A stretch of DNA of 32,445 nucleotides from positions 1-32,445 of the forward strand of contig CABUTO010000027.1 in assembly GCA_902494535.1 (NCBI GenBank). Direction: 5' to 3'. Within the stretch, counting starts at the first letter, position 1; each line of letters starts with the position of its first letter. The notes under the pieces were generated by a model that worked only from the letters and a program-made list of their open reading frames with translations, was not told where the DNA came from and did not search any database. Below, in pieces: positions 25,001 through 31,542 of this stretch. The stretch comes from an uncultured Collinsella sp. (GTDB taxonomy: Bacteria; Actinomycetota; Coriobacteriia; Coriobacteriales; Coriobacteriaceae). The position numbers and the translations under genes are program-made.

Positions 25001-26411
25001 GTCCTAGGGTAAACTGCTCGGTCCAATTGAGGTCGGTTCTTACCTGGAAGAGGGCCTTAATATTGCCGTATGCGGGGTCGTTGTTGTTACCCCAGGTTTT
25101 GCCCACCCAATCGTAGGCGAGCGAGCCGTACAGCTGTGTGGCGATATCCATCGTGAACAGCAGCGTGCAATGATGGCGAAGGAGCTTGGTGTTTCTTGGA
25201 TCGGTACCCGAACCGGCACTCATGCTTTTGTACTGATTCCACTTCCCCTCCATCTCGTCGAGGTAGCGGTTTGCCTGCTTGGCGCCCGATTCACGCGGCG
25301 ATTTCTTCCAGTACTCCGGATCCGGATTGCCCGAATCGTTCATGTAGCCGACCGGTTTGTATCCTCCGCCAAACAGCACGTACCCGGCAAACGAGAAATC
25401 GAACAGAATGGGGAACGAGGGCATCCAGCAGGTGAACTTGTTGCCGCCGATGCCGGGAAACGCCGCCGGGAAATCAAACGGAGTGATCTCTTGGTCCATG
25501 GTAGTGGGGACGATAGTGGTCGAGCCCGATTCCGCCTTTGCGGCCGGCGCAGTGACAACGGCCATGGGGGAGGAGAGTGTATAGGTCTTGTCCTGGTAGT
25601 CGAGGACAAAGCGCAGCTTGCATCCTTCCTCCAGAAGGCCCGATGCCGCATCGAGGAACTTGTCTTCGAGCGTGAACGTCGCCAGATTATCCGCGCCCGA
25701 TGCGCTGGCCTTGACTTGGCCAATCTGCGTGACGGTTTCGGATGAGCTGCCCGCAGCGGGCATCACTTTGTTGATGCGCAGCGTTGCCTGTCCACCCTGT
25801 GGCAGATGTGCCTGCACGGTAAAGGCGTGCGTGTCGGGTTGGTCGTTTGCCGTGTCGTCCTTCGGCAATGCCATGAACGTAGCGTCGGCGTACTGGATGT
25901 CCCATTCGTCGAATGTGAGCTGGCGGAAGTACGGCTCGCCGTCGGAAAGCGGACGCGTGGGCGCGGTTATGGCGGTGCCGCCCTGGATACGCGCAAGGGG
26001 AATCTCGACATCACGGTAGCCCGCCATGCTAATGGAGATGCCGCCGTTAAAGTCGTACGCGTCGAGAAGCGTCGCCTCGTCCACGTAGCCTTCCGAAAGC
26101 GGCGCGACCTCAAAGATGGCCGTGCCTTCGTCATCGGTCGTGGCGGTGAGCTGCTTGCCTGCGGCATAGCGCGATGTGAGCGTGACCTGGGCACCCGTGA
26201 TGGGCGTATTCTTGTTGGCGACGTCGACCACGACCACACCGAACATGGTGCGCGAGAGGACCAAGACCTTGAAGGGGTCTTCTTCGTCGGCGTATGCCTC
26301 GGTGGGGGCGAACGGCAGTATGAAGGCGTTTGCGCTTCCCGGCACGCGCGGCAACATAATGCTCGCCAGCGAGGACGCTCCGGCAACAAGTAACGAACGG
26401 CGATCAAGCAT
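22044..26411 (-). CDS. giant cell-wall-anchored surface protein with Tat-like signal and LAGTG motif
   Basis: 1455 residues. The N-terminus MLDRRSLLVAGASSLASIML is a twin-arginine-like signal with probable cleavage after EAYA at residue 41. Residues about 50-145 are a carboxypeptidase-regulatory/Cna-B-like beta domain (ANKNTPITGAQVTLTSRY). The middle is beta-rich with Tyr/Trp-rich stretches and may include propeller-like repeats. Near residue 1215 AGESFMVTVRNDGNTLLTAG resembles a CARDB adhesion module. A Gly/Ser/Lys linker precedes LAGTG (1407-1411), a class E-like sorting signal, then a hydrophobic helix and a charged tail. The start at 26411 has GGGAG 7 bases upstream; a longer frame start adds 32 residues before the signal. 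The LuxR-like gene lies directly upstream on the same strand. No known enzyme motif was found. Confidence 0.85.
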   Translation of the reverse strand: MLDRRSLLVAGASSLASIMLPRVPGSANAFILPFAPTEAYADEEDPFKVLVLSRTMFGVVVVDVANKNTPITGAQVTLTSRYAAGKQLTATTDDEGTAIFEVAPLSEGYVDEATLLDAYDFNGGISISMAGYRDVEIPLARIQGGTAITAPTRPLSDGEPYFRQLTFDEWDIQYADATFMALPKDDTANDQPDTHAFTVQAHLPQGGQATLRINKVMPAAGSSSETVTQIGQVKASASGADNLATFTLEDKFLDAASGLLEEGCKLRFVLDYQDKTYTLSSPMAVVTAPAAKAESGSTTIVPTTMDQEITPFDFPAAFPGIGGNKFTCWMPSFPILFDFSFAGYVLFGGGYKPVGYMNDSGNPDPEYWKKSPRESGAKQANRYLDEMEGKWNQYKSMSAGSGTDPRNTKLLRHHCTLLFTMDIATQLYGSLAYDWVGKTWGNNNDPAYGNIKALFQVRTDLNWTEQFTLGPVPFFLNVNPWVLAKLALAVGAHTHGSGAAFFKNISLDYSNTSGSFTIQIGLAVTFGAGVAGVASSAVRGAASLTLFIGYEKADGHQLPRLRVGADVDVDVILQFVMFKWTTKAWSGSWPTLLDSWNMSVNNGNQYVLQRSELALGGDTPYTLDACFGTPGNIEAGGVPQFIASATIVTNAELLARAEVKATAVNVAPVARDWDQAVTRIELEADAESDDTGQVEHFVHVLMENDENAAPMYEYTYIGQATNAVADPNANSAGVSEDERGGIKPSSDNVLFAGVLSEAHMKLAMIAGVECLFRIASVRYGENGRSRLVVHTKTNGTWSAPTPVDFPLGFGEGDVERDGIYDYDFDVVEYTDGRGNQDAYVLLVSGERPAGDNTHFDTASTSGILSVVRLRISNDGVRVVSHTSWRSISRGHLQEDGYHCLQCPRITVGKTLVDGRLSGAYLHRHGATAEKALGSEAEVALECFTLWSDVSGDSLTFRQVLRFPQAPSSIELGEPENINGKMVVPVVYETADGCGCASYAVIGQSIAGWGVMSPDATVPHAVPWPQHSGFLATVNEQLQHITWTRGASAFATQPVGAAGCGPVSFSVSNNGRCVLYVENTDGKVGQTYDEEGNPVAVMGKHFRIFASTLAGDLFTEPFVMCELDHPVDQITTFLTSGGVLSALATHIVSAEKSEAELHGIEVPLVACATPTGAVATSGAVVPGAAGESFMVTVRNDGNTLLTAGTIDLYREGSSQPFSSASIGFGVNARMASIYDPELAEDASANDMAHVKYALETLGARFATHPLVADNGNAALAPGCTAQFRMSFAIPESWSDEVGKRVTLYAKARNLVALDPVTLEEIRPGANSALGAVLHELHVSDAACERSEVQVGVCDSADTTGLHDAPMTVDGDGGSSGGGTDKGGDSGGSSSGSGKDHGNNKRSGKAGALAGTGDVNAPLTAAAAALAAAGAGLVAYSARRTALETDTANEANSDRPR

Positions 26412-26568
26412 CTTTGGCTCCCATCCCGCAAACATCGGAGGAAATAATCCAATTTTGCGAGAAGGTGCCCCGTGGCGGTAGTGCCGTTCCATGGCCAAAA
26501 TGTCCAATTTGAGTGCGCGAAAGCGTCAGGCCCCCGGAGCGCGTTCGATGCGCTTGGCAGCCCGGTCG

Positions 26569-27576
26569 CTAACGCAACATATGCGCGACCAGCTCCGCGC
26601 GCGTGCCGATGCCAAGCTTTGCGTATACGCCGGATAGGCGGTTTTTGACGGTGCCCGGCGATACTCCCATATGGCGTGCGATTTCGGCGTTGGTCCACCC
26701 ACGGCAGGCGAGCATGGCCATGGTGAACTCCGTGGTCGTTAGATCGTCGGCCACGTCCTCGCCCGAATCGGGGTTGTGGATGCGCCGCCAACCGTAGCTG
26801 AATCGATACGTGATCTCGATGATGTGAGCGAAGTCGTCAGGGTATTGCGTTTTTAGGCACGCCTCGATGAGTCCCTGTAAAAGGCCGTGATGCTCGCCAA
26901 TGAGCTCGATAAGGCCGTCGGGACGTGCAATGTTCCAAGCGGTTCCGAAGTGTGCCTTTGCGGCGTCGATGTCCTTGAGGCTCATGCATGCCATGGAAGC
27001 TGCCAGGTGCAGGAACAGTTCCGAGATCGGATAGCTTCCCTGTTTCATAATCAGGGCATTTTCTGCCATGCCTAGGCTGCGGCCGTATTCGCCGCGCAGA
27101 TACAAGGCGTGTGCCATCACGTAGCTGGCGAACAGGCGCAGGCCTTCGGGCAGATGCGCCGCAAGTGGATAAAACTCTTCGGCAGAATACGGGGAAGGCA
27201 GATGTAGCAGGACGCTTGCGGCCGAGGCGAACAGGATATGCGTGGCGTGGACGGCGAGCGATTCTTCGTCGGTGGGCACATCAAGGATGCCCGCAAGGCA
27301 CCGGCGGGCGTCGGCGATACGGTTGAGCGACAGACTGGCGTATCCGCAGATAAAGCATGCGGAATAGCGCAGTGCGGGGTCGGTGGCGTCAAGATAGGGG
27401 CGCGCCGTCTTGGCAGCGAGGGCGGCCTGTCCGCGAAAGTACAGCGCTTCTGCCGTGGCGATGGTGCGCGAATCGGGGTCGGAAATGCCTGCAACCGCAG
27501 CGTCAATCTGCCCCGGCACAAAGGCGGTGCACATCAACGGCATGGGAACGCATGGGTAGCCATCGCAGTCCATCAT
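26569..27576 (-). CDS. LuxR-type transcriptional regulator with helical N-terminal domain
   Basis: 335 residues. The last 60 residues are a LuxR/FixJ-type helix-turn-helix: LTTTEFTMAMLACRGWTNAE, then IARHMGVSPGTVKNRLSGVY and AKLGIGTRAEL. Residues 30-240 are all-alpha with repeated Ala/Leu-rich pairs of helices (ALRYSACFICGYASLSLNRI, FYPLAAHLPEGLRLFASYVM), which look like TPR-type repeats as in MalT-related regulators. No receiver or PAS domain is present. Two ATGs stand in tandem (27576 and 27573) behind GGGAG; 27573 gives the better spacing. It precedes the surface-protein gene by 157 bases on the same strand and is its likely regulator, by position only. Confidence 0.85.
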   Translation of the reverse strand: MMDCDGYPCVPMPLMCTAFVPGQIDAAVAGISDPDSRTIATAEALYFRGQAALAAKTARPYLDATDPALRYSACFICGYASLSLNRIADARRCLAGILDVPTDEESLAVHATHILFASAASVLLHLPSPYSAEEFYPLAAHLPEGLRLFASYVMAHALYLRGEYGRSLGMAENALIMKQGSYPISELFLHLAASMACMSLKDIDAAKAHFGTAWNIARPDGLIELIGEHHGLLQGLIEACLKTQYPDDFAHIIEITYRFSYGWRRIHNPDSGEDVADDLTTTEFTMAMLACRGWTNAEIARHMGVSPGTVKNRLSGVYAKLGIGTRAELVAHMLR

Positions 27577-27716
27577 CCATCTCCCAACAGCTGGCAACAA
27601 TAGCAGCAATTGTACCCCTGCTGCTCGGGACTGGAATTTGTGAGTATCGCCTACGATTATGCCGAACGTATAAAGGAAGAGTCTATTGTCGATGCTCCCA
27701 AGGTGGCTACCGAAGC

Positions 27717-28097
27717 CTAGCTGACCTCGACATTCGGAAAAATTGCCACCCCTGTAAAAAGCTCTGCCGCAGCGATGGGAAACGCATCTTCTAGGCATTC
27801 CGTCGTCTCCAGCCAGCGCTGGACTGCTGCTGTCGCCTGCGCGTTGGCGAGCGGGGCGTGGGGACCGTCCGGCGACCAGCGGTGACGGGCGAGCCCTGCC
27901 GCGTGCGTGGGCCTCCATCGGCGTAGACCCATGGCCCGCATGGCATCGGAGAAGTCCACCATGGCGTCCAGGACCTTACCGTCCGGCACGTCCAGCCTAG
28001 CGGCTCTCTTGAACCCGAGGTCGAAGGGGGCGTTGTACAAGGCATATGGGGCCGAGTGGAAGTGGATCAAAAGAGCGTTACTTGACGTTTCATGCAT
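27717..28097 (-). pseudogene. remnant of a DEDDh 3'-5' exonuclease
   Basis: The 126-residue frame starts close to the middle of a DnaQ-like exonuclease. ALYNAPFDLGFKRAA matches the ExoII motif (usually YNAPFDxGFL). The end HAPLANAQATAAVQRWLE matches the ExoIII helix (usually HxALADAQAT). The ExoI segment with the first DxE is missing and the ExoIII aspartate is Asn here, so catalysis is not expected. Neither side has a sensible ribosome site. The gene before it ends about 140 bases away. It is probably a decaying fragment; family assignment rests on these two motifs. Confidence 0.5.
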
Positions 28098-28163
28098 AAT
28101 GCCAACCGCCCCGCGACATCACGTTCGCAGCGCGCAGGGGCCGGAGAATCTTCGCGATGAGAG

Positions 28164-28192
28164 TTGACGTCTAATACTTTGCATCGTATAGT
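28164..28192 (+). promoter_or_regulatory. sigma-70 promoter of the padR operon
   Basis: TTGACG (28164-28169) and TATAGT (28187-28192) are separated by exactly 17 bases, so transcription would start near 28199. The AT-rich stretch from the -10 to the start codon has repeated GTATA/ATAGTATAT words and could be an autoregulatory PadR site. Confidence 0.65.
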
Positions 28193-28229
28193 GTGTATAA
28201 CATAGTATATGACGAAAGGAGGTGTGCGG

Positions 28230-28550
28230 ATGGAGGCCCAGATGAAGCGCGGCTTCCTGGAGGCCTGCGTGCTCGCGGCCGTCTCCGGCGAGGAGTCCTA
28301 CGGCTACCAGATCGTGAAGGACGTGCCGGCGAGCATGGGGCTCACGGAGTCGACGCTCTACCCGCTGCTCAAGCGCCTGGAGAAGGCCGGGTGCATCACG
28401 GCGCGCTCTGCCGAGCACAACGGGCGGCTGCGCCGGTACTACCGCATCACGGACGATGGGCGTGCGCGCATCGAGGAGTTCCTGGCCGAGTGGCCGTCCG
28501 TACGGGAGATTTACGCATACGTTGAGGGGGCGCACCATGACGCGCGATGA
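28230..28550 (+). CDS. PadR-family transcriptional regulator
   Basis: 106 residues, the compact PadR subfamily 2 size. The winged helix has KRGFLEACVLAAVSGEESYG, then YQIVKDV, LTESTLYPLLKRLEKAG and GRLRRYYRITDDG, all hallmark PadR segments. The ATG at 28230 was chosen because AAAGGAGG ends 7 bases upstream; an earlier ATG at 28209 lies before that site. Its end overlaps the DUF1700 gene by 14 bases, so they are coupled. PadR repressors of this type usually control the adjacent membrane genes and respond to envelope stress or small molecules; that role here is inferred. Confidence 0.92.
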   Translation: MEAQMKRGFLEACVLAAVSGEESYGYQIVKDVPASMGLTESTLYPLLKRLEKAGCITARSAEHNGRLRRYYRITDDGRARIEEFLAEWPSVREIYAYVEGAHHDAR

Positions 28551-29160
28551 GTTTCTGGGCCGGTTGGGCGAGCTGCTTGCCTGCCTGCCGGCCGAGCAGG
28601 TGGAGGAGACCAAGGCGTTCTATGCGGAGGCCATCGCCGACCGCATGGAGGACGGTATGAGCGAGGAGGAGGCCGTGGCCGCCATGGGCGCCCCCGGCGA
28701 GGTTGCCGAGGCCACGCTTGACGACCTGCCCGCCGTGCCGCGCGCGATCGCGAGGACGCGCCGGCGCAGCACCGCGCTGCTGTGGGTGCTGACCATCGTG
28801 GGCTCCCCGGTGTGGGTGCCGCTGCTCGCCGCCTTCGCCGCCGTGGCCGTCACGGTCTATATCTGCATCTGGGTGCTGGCGCTCTGCGTGTGGATCGTCG
28901 CGGCGGCACTCGGGGGCGTGGGCGTAGTTGAGCTCCTGCTTGCCGTAAGCGGCGTCACCATCGGCCACTTCCCGTACGCCCTCGCCTCGGCGGGCGTGGG
29001 GCTCGGCCTCGTCGGCGTGGCGCTCTTCGTTGGTGCTGGCGCTTGGGCCGCCTCAAAACAAATTGCGCGCCTCTCGGCGCTCTGGGCGAGGAAGGCCGCC
29101 TCGCCCTTCTGGAAGGGTAAGGGCGAGAAGGGCGGCGCTGCCGCGCATCTCGCGGCGTAG
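28537..29160 (+). CDS. DUF1700-family membrane protein
   Basis: 207 residues. The N-terminal cytoplasmic part has MTRDEFLGRLGELLACLP and MSEEEAVAAMGAPGEVA, the helical start typical of DUF1700 (HAAS-like) proteins. From about residue 85 come three to four hydrophobic helices (ALLWVLTIVGSPVWVPLLAA, FAAVAVTVYICIWVLALCVW, LASAGVGLGLVGVALFVGAG) and a basic tail. It overlaps PadR by 14 bases, and the next small membrane gene follows 15 bases later. DUF1700 proteins next to PadR are a common envelope-related pair of unclear biochemical function. Confidence 0.9.
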   Translation: MTRDEFLGRLGELLACLPAEQVEETKAFYAEAIADRMEDGMSEEEAVAAMGAPGEVAEATLDDLPAVPRAIARTRRRSTALLWVLTIVGSPVWVPLLAAFAAVAVTVYICIWVLALCVWIVAAALGGVGVVELLLAVSGVTIGHFPYALASAGVGLGLVGVALFVGAGAWAASKQIARLSALWARKAASPFWKGKGEKGGAAAHLAA

Positions 29161-29175
29161 AAAGGAGTGAGTACC

Positions 29176-29457
29176 ATGACCAGCGCGAAGAAGATCTACC
29201 TCGCCGTGGCGGGCGGGCTCGTTGCCGCGGGTGTTGTCCTCGCGGGCATTGGCTTTATCGCTTCGGGTTTCGACCCGGCCGTGTTCACAACCCAAATCGA
29301 CACGCGCGACAGCACCATCGTGCTCGGCGGCGTCGAGGTGGACGACCCGACGGGCCTCCCCCTCATCGAGCAGCTCGCCGGAATCGGCGAGGTCGACACC
29401 TCCGGCATCACCGCGTCCGAGTCCCCTGCTGCCCCGGAGGCGCCCACCGCTCCCTAA
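29176..29457 (+). CDS. small membrane-anchored protein, third gene of the padR operon
   Basis: 93 residues. AVAGGLVAAGVVLAGIGFIA is an N-terminal membrane segment and the rest is an extracytoplasmic tail with VFTTQIDTRDSTIVLGGVEV and a Pro/Ala-rich end. The start is similar to the membrane end of DUF4097-type proteins that often follow PadR-DUF1700, but the large beta domain of those is absent, so it is either a naturally short relative or shortened. The ATG at 29176 has AAAGGAG 8 bases upstream. The function is unknown. Confidence 0.75.
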   Translation: MTSAKKIYLAVAGGLVAAGVVLAGIGFIASGFDPAVFTTQIDTRDSTIVLGGVEVDDPTGLPLIEQLAGIGEVDTSGITASESPAAPEAPTAP

Positions 29458-29631
29458 GCATAGCGTGCCCGGACGCCCCGTCCGTCGGGCTGTGCAAGCC
29501 TGTGGAACCCGGACCTCAACCCCAACCCAACCGGCCTCGAGTCTGCGTCGATTCGCTCCCCGTCCCGCGCGGGGGCCCATGACGCATACCCAAAATCCAT
29601 CCGAGGAGAAAGGAACGCAACGACGACAGCC

Positions 29632-29937
29632 ATGCCCCTCCGCCTTCACGGGGTCACGAGGGCGTACCGCGGGAGGACCGTCCTCGGCCCCATCGACTTC
29701 GCCCTCGAGGCGGGGCGCGTCTACGGGCTCATCGGCGAAAACGGCGCCGGGAAGTCAACGCTCATCTGTATCGTCACTGGCACCGCCAGCCCCAGCTCGG
29801 GCTCGGTTGAGCTGTTCGGCGAGCGCGGCGGGCGCGGGCTTGCCGCCGCCCGGAGGCGTATGGGCTACATGCCCGACGCGAGCTCGGCCTACCCGGGGCT
29901 CTCTGCGCGGGAGAATGGATTTGCAACGGTTGCTTAA
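29632..29937 (+). pseudogene. ABC transporter ATPase truncated by an IS end
   Basis: 101 residues instead of the usual 230-300. The frame starts as an ABC ATPase with the A-loop (VTRAYRGRTVLGPIDF) and Walker A GENGAGKST. It reaches the Q-loop region GYMPDASSAYPGLSAREN and then leaves the family: the final residues GFATVA come from foreign DNA joined at 29915/29916. The signature motif, Walker B and H-loop are missing, so it cannot hydrolyse ATP. The family usually continues after AREN, where here an IS3-like terminus begins. It follows the padR operon by 174 bases; the permease partner expected next is gone. Confidence 0.85.
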
Positions 29938-30003
29938 ACATTTTTTACAGGGACAGCCCTGCGTTCCTGAACTCAACTGGGCTCATGTAGACCAGTGTCG
30001 AAG
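29916..30003 (-). mobile_element. remnant of an IS3-family element (end plus transposase C-terminus)
   Basis: On the minus strand the DNA encodes STLVYMSPVEFRNAGLSL followed by a stop at about 29950. This is the signature C-terminal end of IS3-family OrfB transposases (usually HSTLGYMSPVEF). The sequence beyond, ending with TGGATTTGCAACGG at 29916, looks like the element's terminal repeat. It abuts the truncated ABC ATPase. The rest of the IS has been deleted, and its inner edge near 30003 is joined to an unrelated small gene. Confidence 0.7.
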
Positions 30004-30086
30004 GAGCAGTCGCCCCAGTCCGCGTACCAGACCTGTGTGCCGCCGAGGGAATACTTCCTCCAGTAGGGCCAGTGCGGGACGTCCAT
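29973..30086 (-). CDS. small hypothetical protein with a fused IS tail
   Basis: 37 residues: MDVPHWPYWRKYSLGG, then TQVWYADWGDC, then a tail (FDTGLHEPS) read in a wrong frame of the IS3 remnant. The original gene was probably longer and lost its C-terminus to the IS. An AGGAAAAGAGG-like ribosome site precedes the ATG, and the gene follows the PH-domain-like protein by 20 bases in the same direction. No family is recognised. The Trp/Tyr-rich start is unusual. Confidence 0.5.
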   Translation of the reverse strand: MDVPHWPYWRKYSLGGTQVWYADWGDCSFDTGLHEPS

Positions 30087-30106
30087 CCTCTTTTCCTTTC
30101 GGGGCG

Positions 30107-30556
30107 TCAGGCGCCGGGCCCAAGGCCGCACCTGCGCCCCAGCTCCGCCACGAGGGCGTCGTTGTCTCTGACCGAGACGATGGCGTCGCCGTCGTAGGGC
30201 GCCTCGATGTAGACGCGGTCGAGCGAGTTGGCCGTCCCCGCCCAGAGCGTCCTGGTGCGCCGGACGCCCCGCACGTGGGCGTAGGGTATCACCGAACGCG
30301 TCCCAGCGTACACGACGACGAGGCGGTCGCCGTAGAGCTCGAGGCGATTGCTGCGGACGGGAAGGGCAGCCAGGGCCACGAGGGCCGGGATGGGCAGCAG
30401 CGCGAGCCAGCCCCATAGGAGCGCGGGACTCGAGCTCAGGAAACACGCGATACACGCCGCGGATAAACCGCCCGCCACAATCACCATGGCCGCTATGAAC
30501 CACGGGTCTGTCCTGCCGGGGAACACCCGCTCCGGCCGCTCGCCCTTCTCACCCAT
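30107..30556 (-). CDS. PH-domain-like membrane protein (YdbS-like)
   Basis: 149 residues. Two hydrophobic segments at about 20-45 and 50-65 (WFIAAMVIVAGGLSAACIAC, LLWGWLALLPIPALVALAAL) are followed by a bacterial PH-like domain (LELYGDRLVVVYAGTRSVIP, RVYIEAPYDGDAIVSVRDND). GGAAGGG lies 5 bases before the ATG at 30556. The topology suggests the PH domain faces the cytoplasm. It heads a short minus-strand unit with the 37-residue gene. PH-domain membrane proteins of this type have been linked to envelope stress and lantibiotic immunity, but nothing here fixes a role. Confidence 0.75.
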   Translation of the reverse strand: MGEKGERPERVFPGRTDPWFIAAMVIVAGGLSAACIACFLSSSPALLWGWLALLPIPALVALAALPVRSNRLELYGDRLVVVYAGTRSVIPYAHVRGVRRTRTLWAGTANSLDRVYIEAPYDGDAIVSVRDNDALVAELGRRCGLGPGA

Positions 30557-30654
30557 TACGGCCCTTCCGCCTCTTGCACCCCTCCCGGAACTGTCCGCAT
30601 CAGTATAGCCAATGCTTTTTCTGATTTGTTGAGAAGCCGGCATTTGGGGGCATT

Positions 30655-30954
30655 TTGGATAGCGAACAGTTCAAACAAGAAGCTGAGAAAATAGAACAAA
30701 GCCTGAGTGCCTTGAGAGTCGCCGAGCGCAATGCAGTGATTCCCTTTATGAACGGCGACTTTACCCAATGGGATCTATATCTGGCATCCTCCTCTGAGTA
30801 TGCGATGAGACTGATAGACGGATTCATCTCCATGCTCGGGTCGAGGAATCTTGTTTGCGTCGCCCAGCTTCTCCGCGCACAGATTGGAGTCTGCCTGCGG
30901 ACATTCGCGTTATTCGCCGCCGAAGACCGGGATGACTTTCTCCCAAAAGGCTGC
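30655..30954 (+). pseudogene. 5' or internal part of an unknown gene, broken at its 3' end
   Basis: A frame from TTG 30655 reads DSEQFKQEAEKIEQSLSALR, then NAVIPFMNGDFTQWDLYLAS and RNLVCVAQLLRAQIGVCLRT, ending near FALFAAEDRDDF. The Arg/Leu-rich final part looks like the helical core of a small uncharacterised family. After about residue 98 the reading frame enters antisense arginase DNA, so the end is foreign. There is no ATG, and only a weak purine-rich GGGGG before the TTG. The fragment is fused head-to-tail with the arginase remnant. Confidence 0.45.
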
Positions 30955-31190
30955 CAAGTACCATGGCGTGAGCGTTGGGGTAGTCATCATTCAGCGTGGA
31001 TACATCCGGATGCGCATAGATCCAGACGATTCCAACGTTCTCGTATTTCCCGTGCAGGTAATCGAAGAGGGCAAGCGACACCATACAGTTGCCGCCGACG
31101 GTCACGACTCTGTCGGGGTTTTCTGCCGTAAGCTTCCTCTGCGCATCCTGAATCCCCGCCAGGACTTCGTCCTCGGCATAGATGCGAACT
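30930..31190 (-). pseudogene. arginase-family gene fragment cut by an IS3 element
   Basis: The minus strand reads VRIYAEDEVLAGIQDAQ, then DRVVTVGGNCMVSLALFDYL, GIVWIYAHPDVSTL and PNAHAMVLGSLLGE. These match arginase/agmatinase (ureohydrolase) metal-site segments: GGNC and an AHPD motif. The first Asp of the usual DAHxD motif is Tyr here, so one Mn ligand is lost. The IS begins exactly at 31191, so the N-terminal half is absent from this side and may lie beyond the window. The C-terminal half is lost at a junction near 30930-30960 with an unrelated gene fragment. It cannot be functional as found. Confidence 0.65.
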
Positions 31191-31242
31191 TGGAGTGGGT
31201 ATGATGAATTGGACACCTAGTTAAGAGCGAAAGGTGTTCAAG

Positions 31243-31542
31243 ATGACCCAAAGAAGAAAGCGATACGACAGGCAGTTCAAGGTCTCGGCGGCAAAGGTGG
31301 TCCTGTCCGGGGAAATGACGGTCAAAGGCCTATCGGAGGAACTCGGCATAAAGGATTCGACGCTGAGAAGATGGGCCCGCGAATACGAGGAGATGGGAGA
31401 CGGCGCGTTCCCCGGAAACGGCTCCCCGAAGATCAACAAGGACTACGAGATCGTGAAGCTCAAGAAGAAGGTCGAGGAGCTCGAGCGCGAGAACGAGATA
31501 CTAAAAAATTTCCGGGCCTTCTTGAGTCAAGACCATGCGTGA
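31243..31542 (+). CDS. IS3-family transposase OrfA
   Basis: 99 residues. The N-terminal helix-turn-helix (RRKRYDRQFKVSAAKVVLSG, MTVKGLSEELGIKDSTLRRW) binds the IS ends. A leucine-zipper-like coiled coil follows (IVKLKKKVEELERENEILK). ATG 31243 is used; an in-frame GTG at 31234 is also possible. The A6 run at 31503-31508 in the frame A AAA AAT is a -1 slippage site that joins OrfA to OrfB. The stop TGA overlaps the OrfB start as GTGA (31539-31542). Confidence 0.92.
   Translation: MTQRRKRYDRQFKVSAAKVVLSGEMTVKGLSEELGIKDSTLRRWAREYEEMGDGAFPGNGSPKINKDYEIVKLKKKVEELERENEILKNFRAFLSQDHA

Noticed and set aside
27640..27720. 26-residue frame starting with GTG (AYDYAERIKEESIVDAPKVA)
   Set aside because: The peptide looks protein-like and may be a relic, but it has no ribosome site, no recognised family and lies between a regulator start and a pseudogene.
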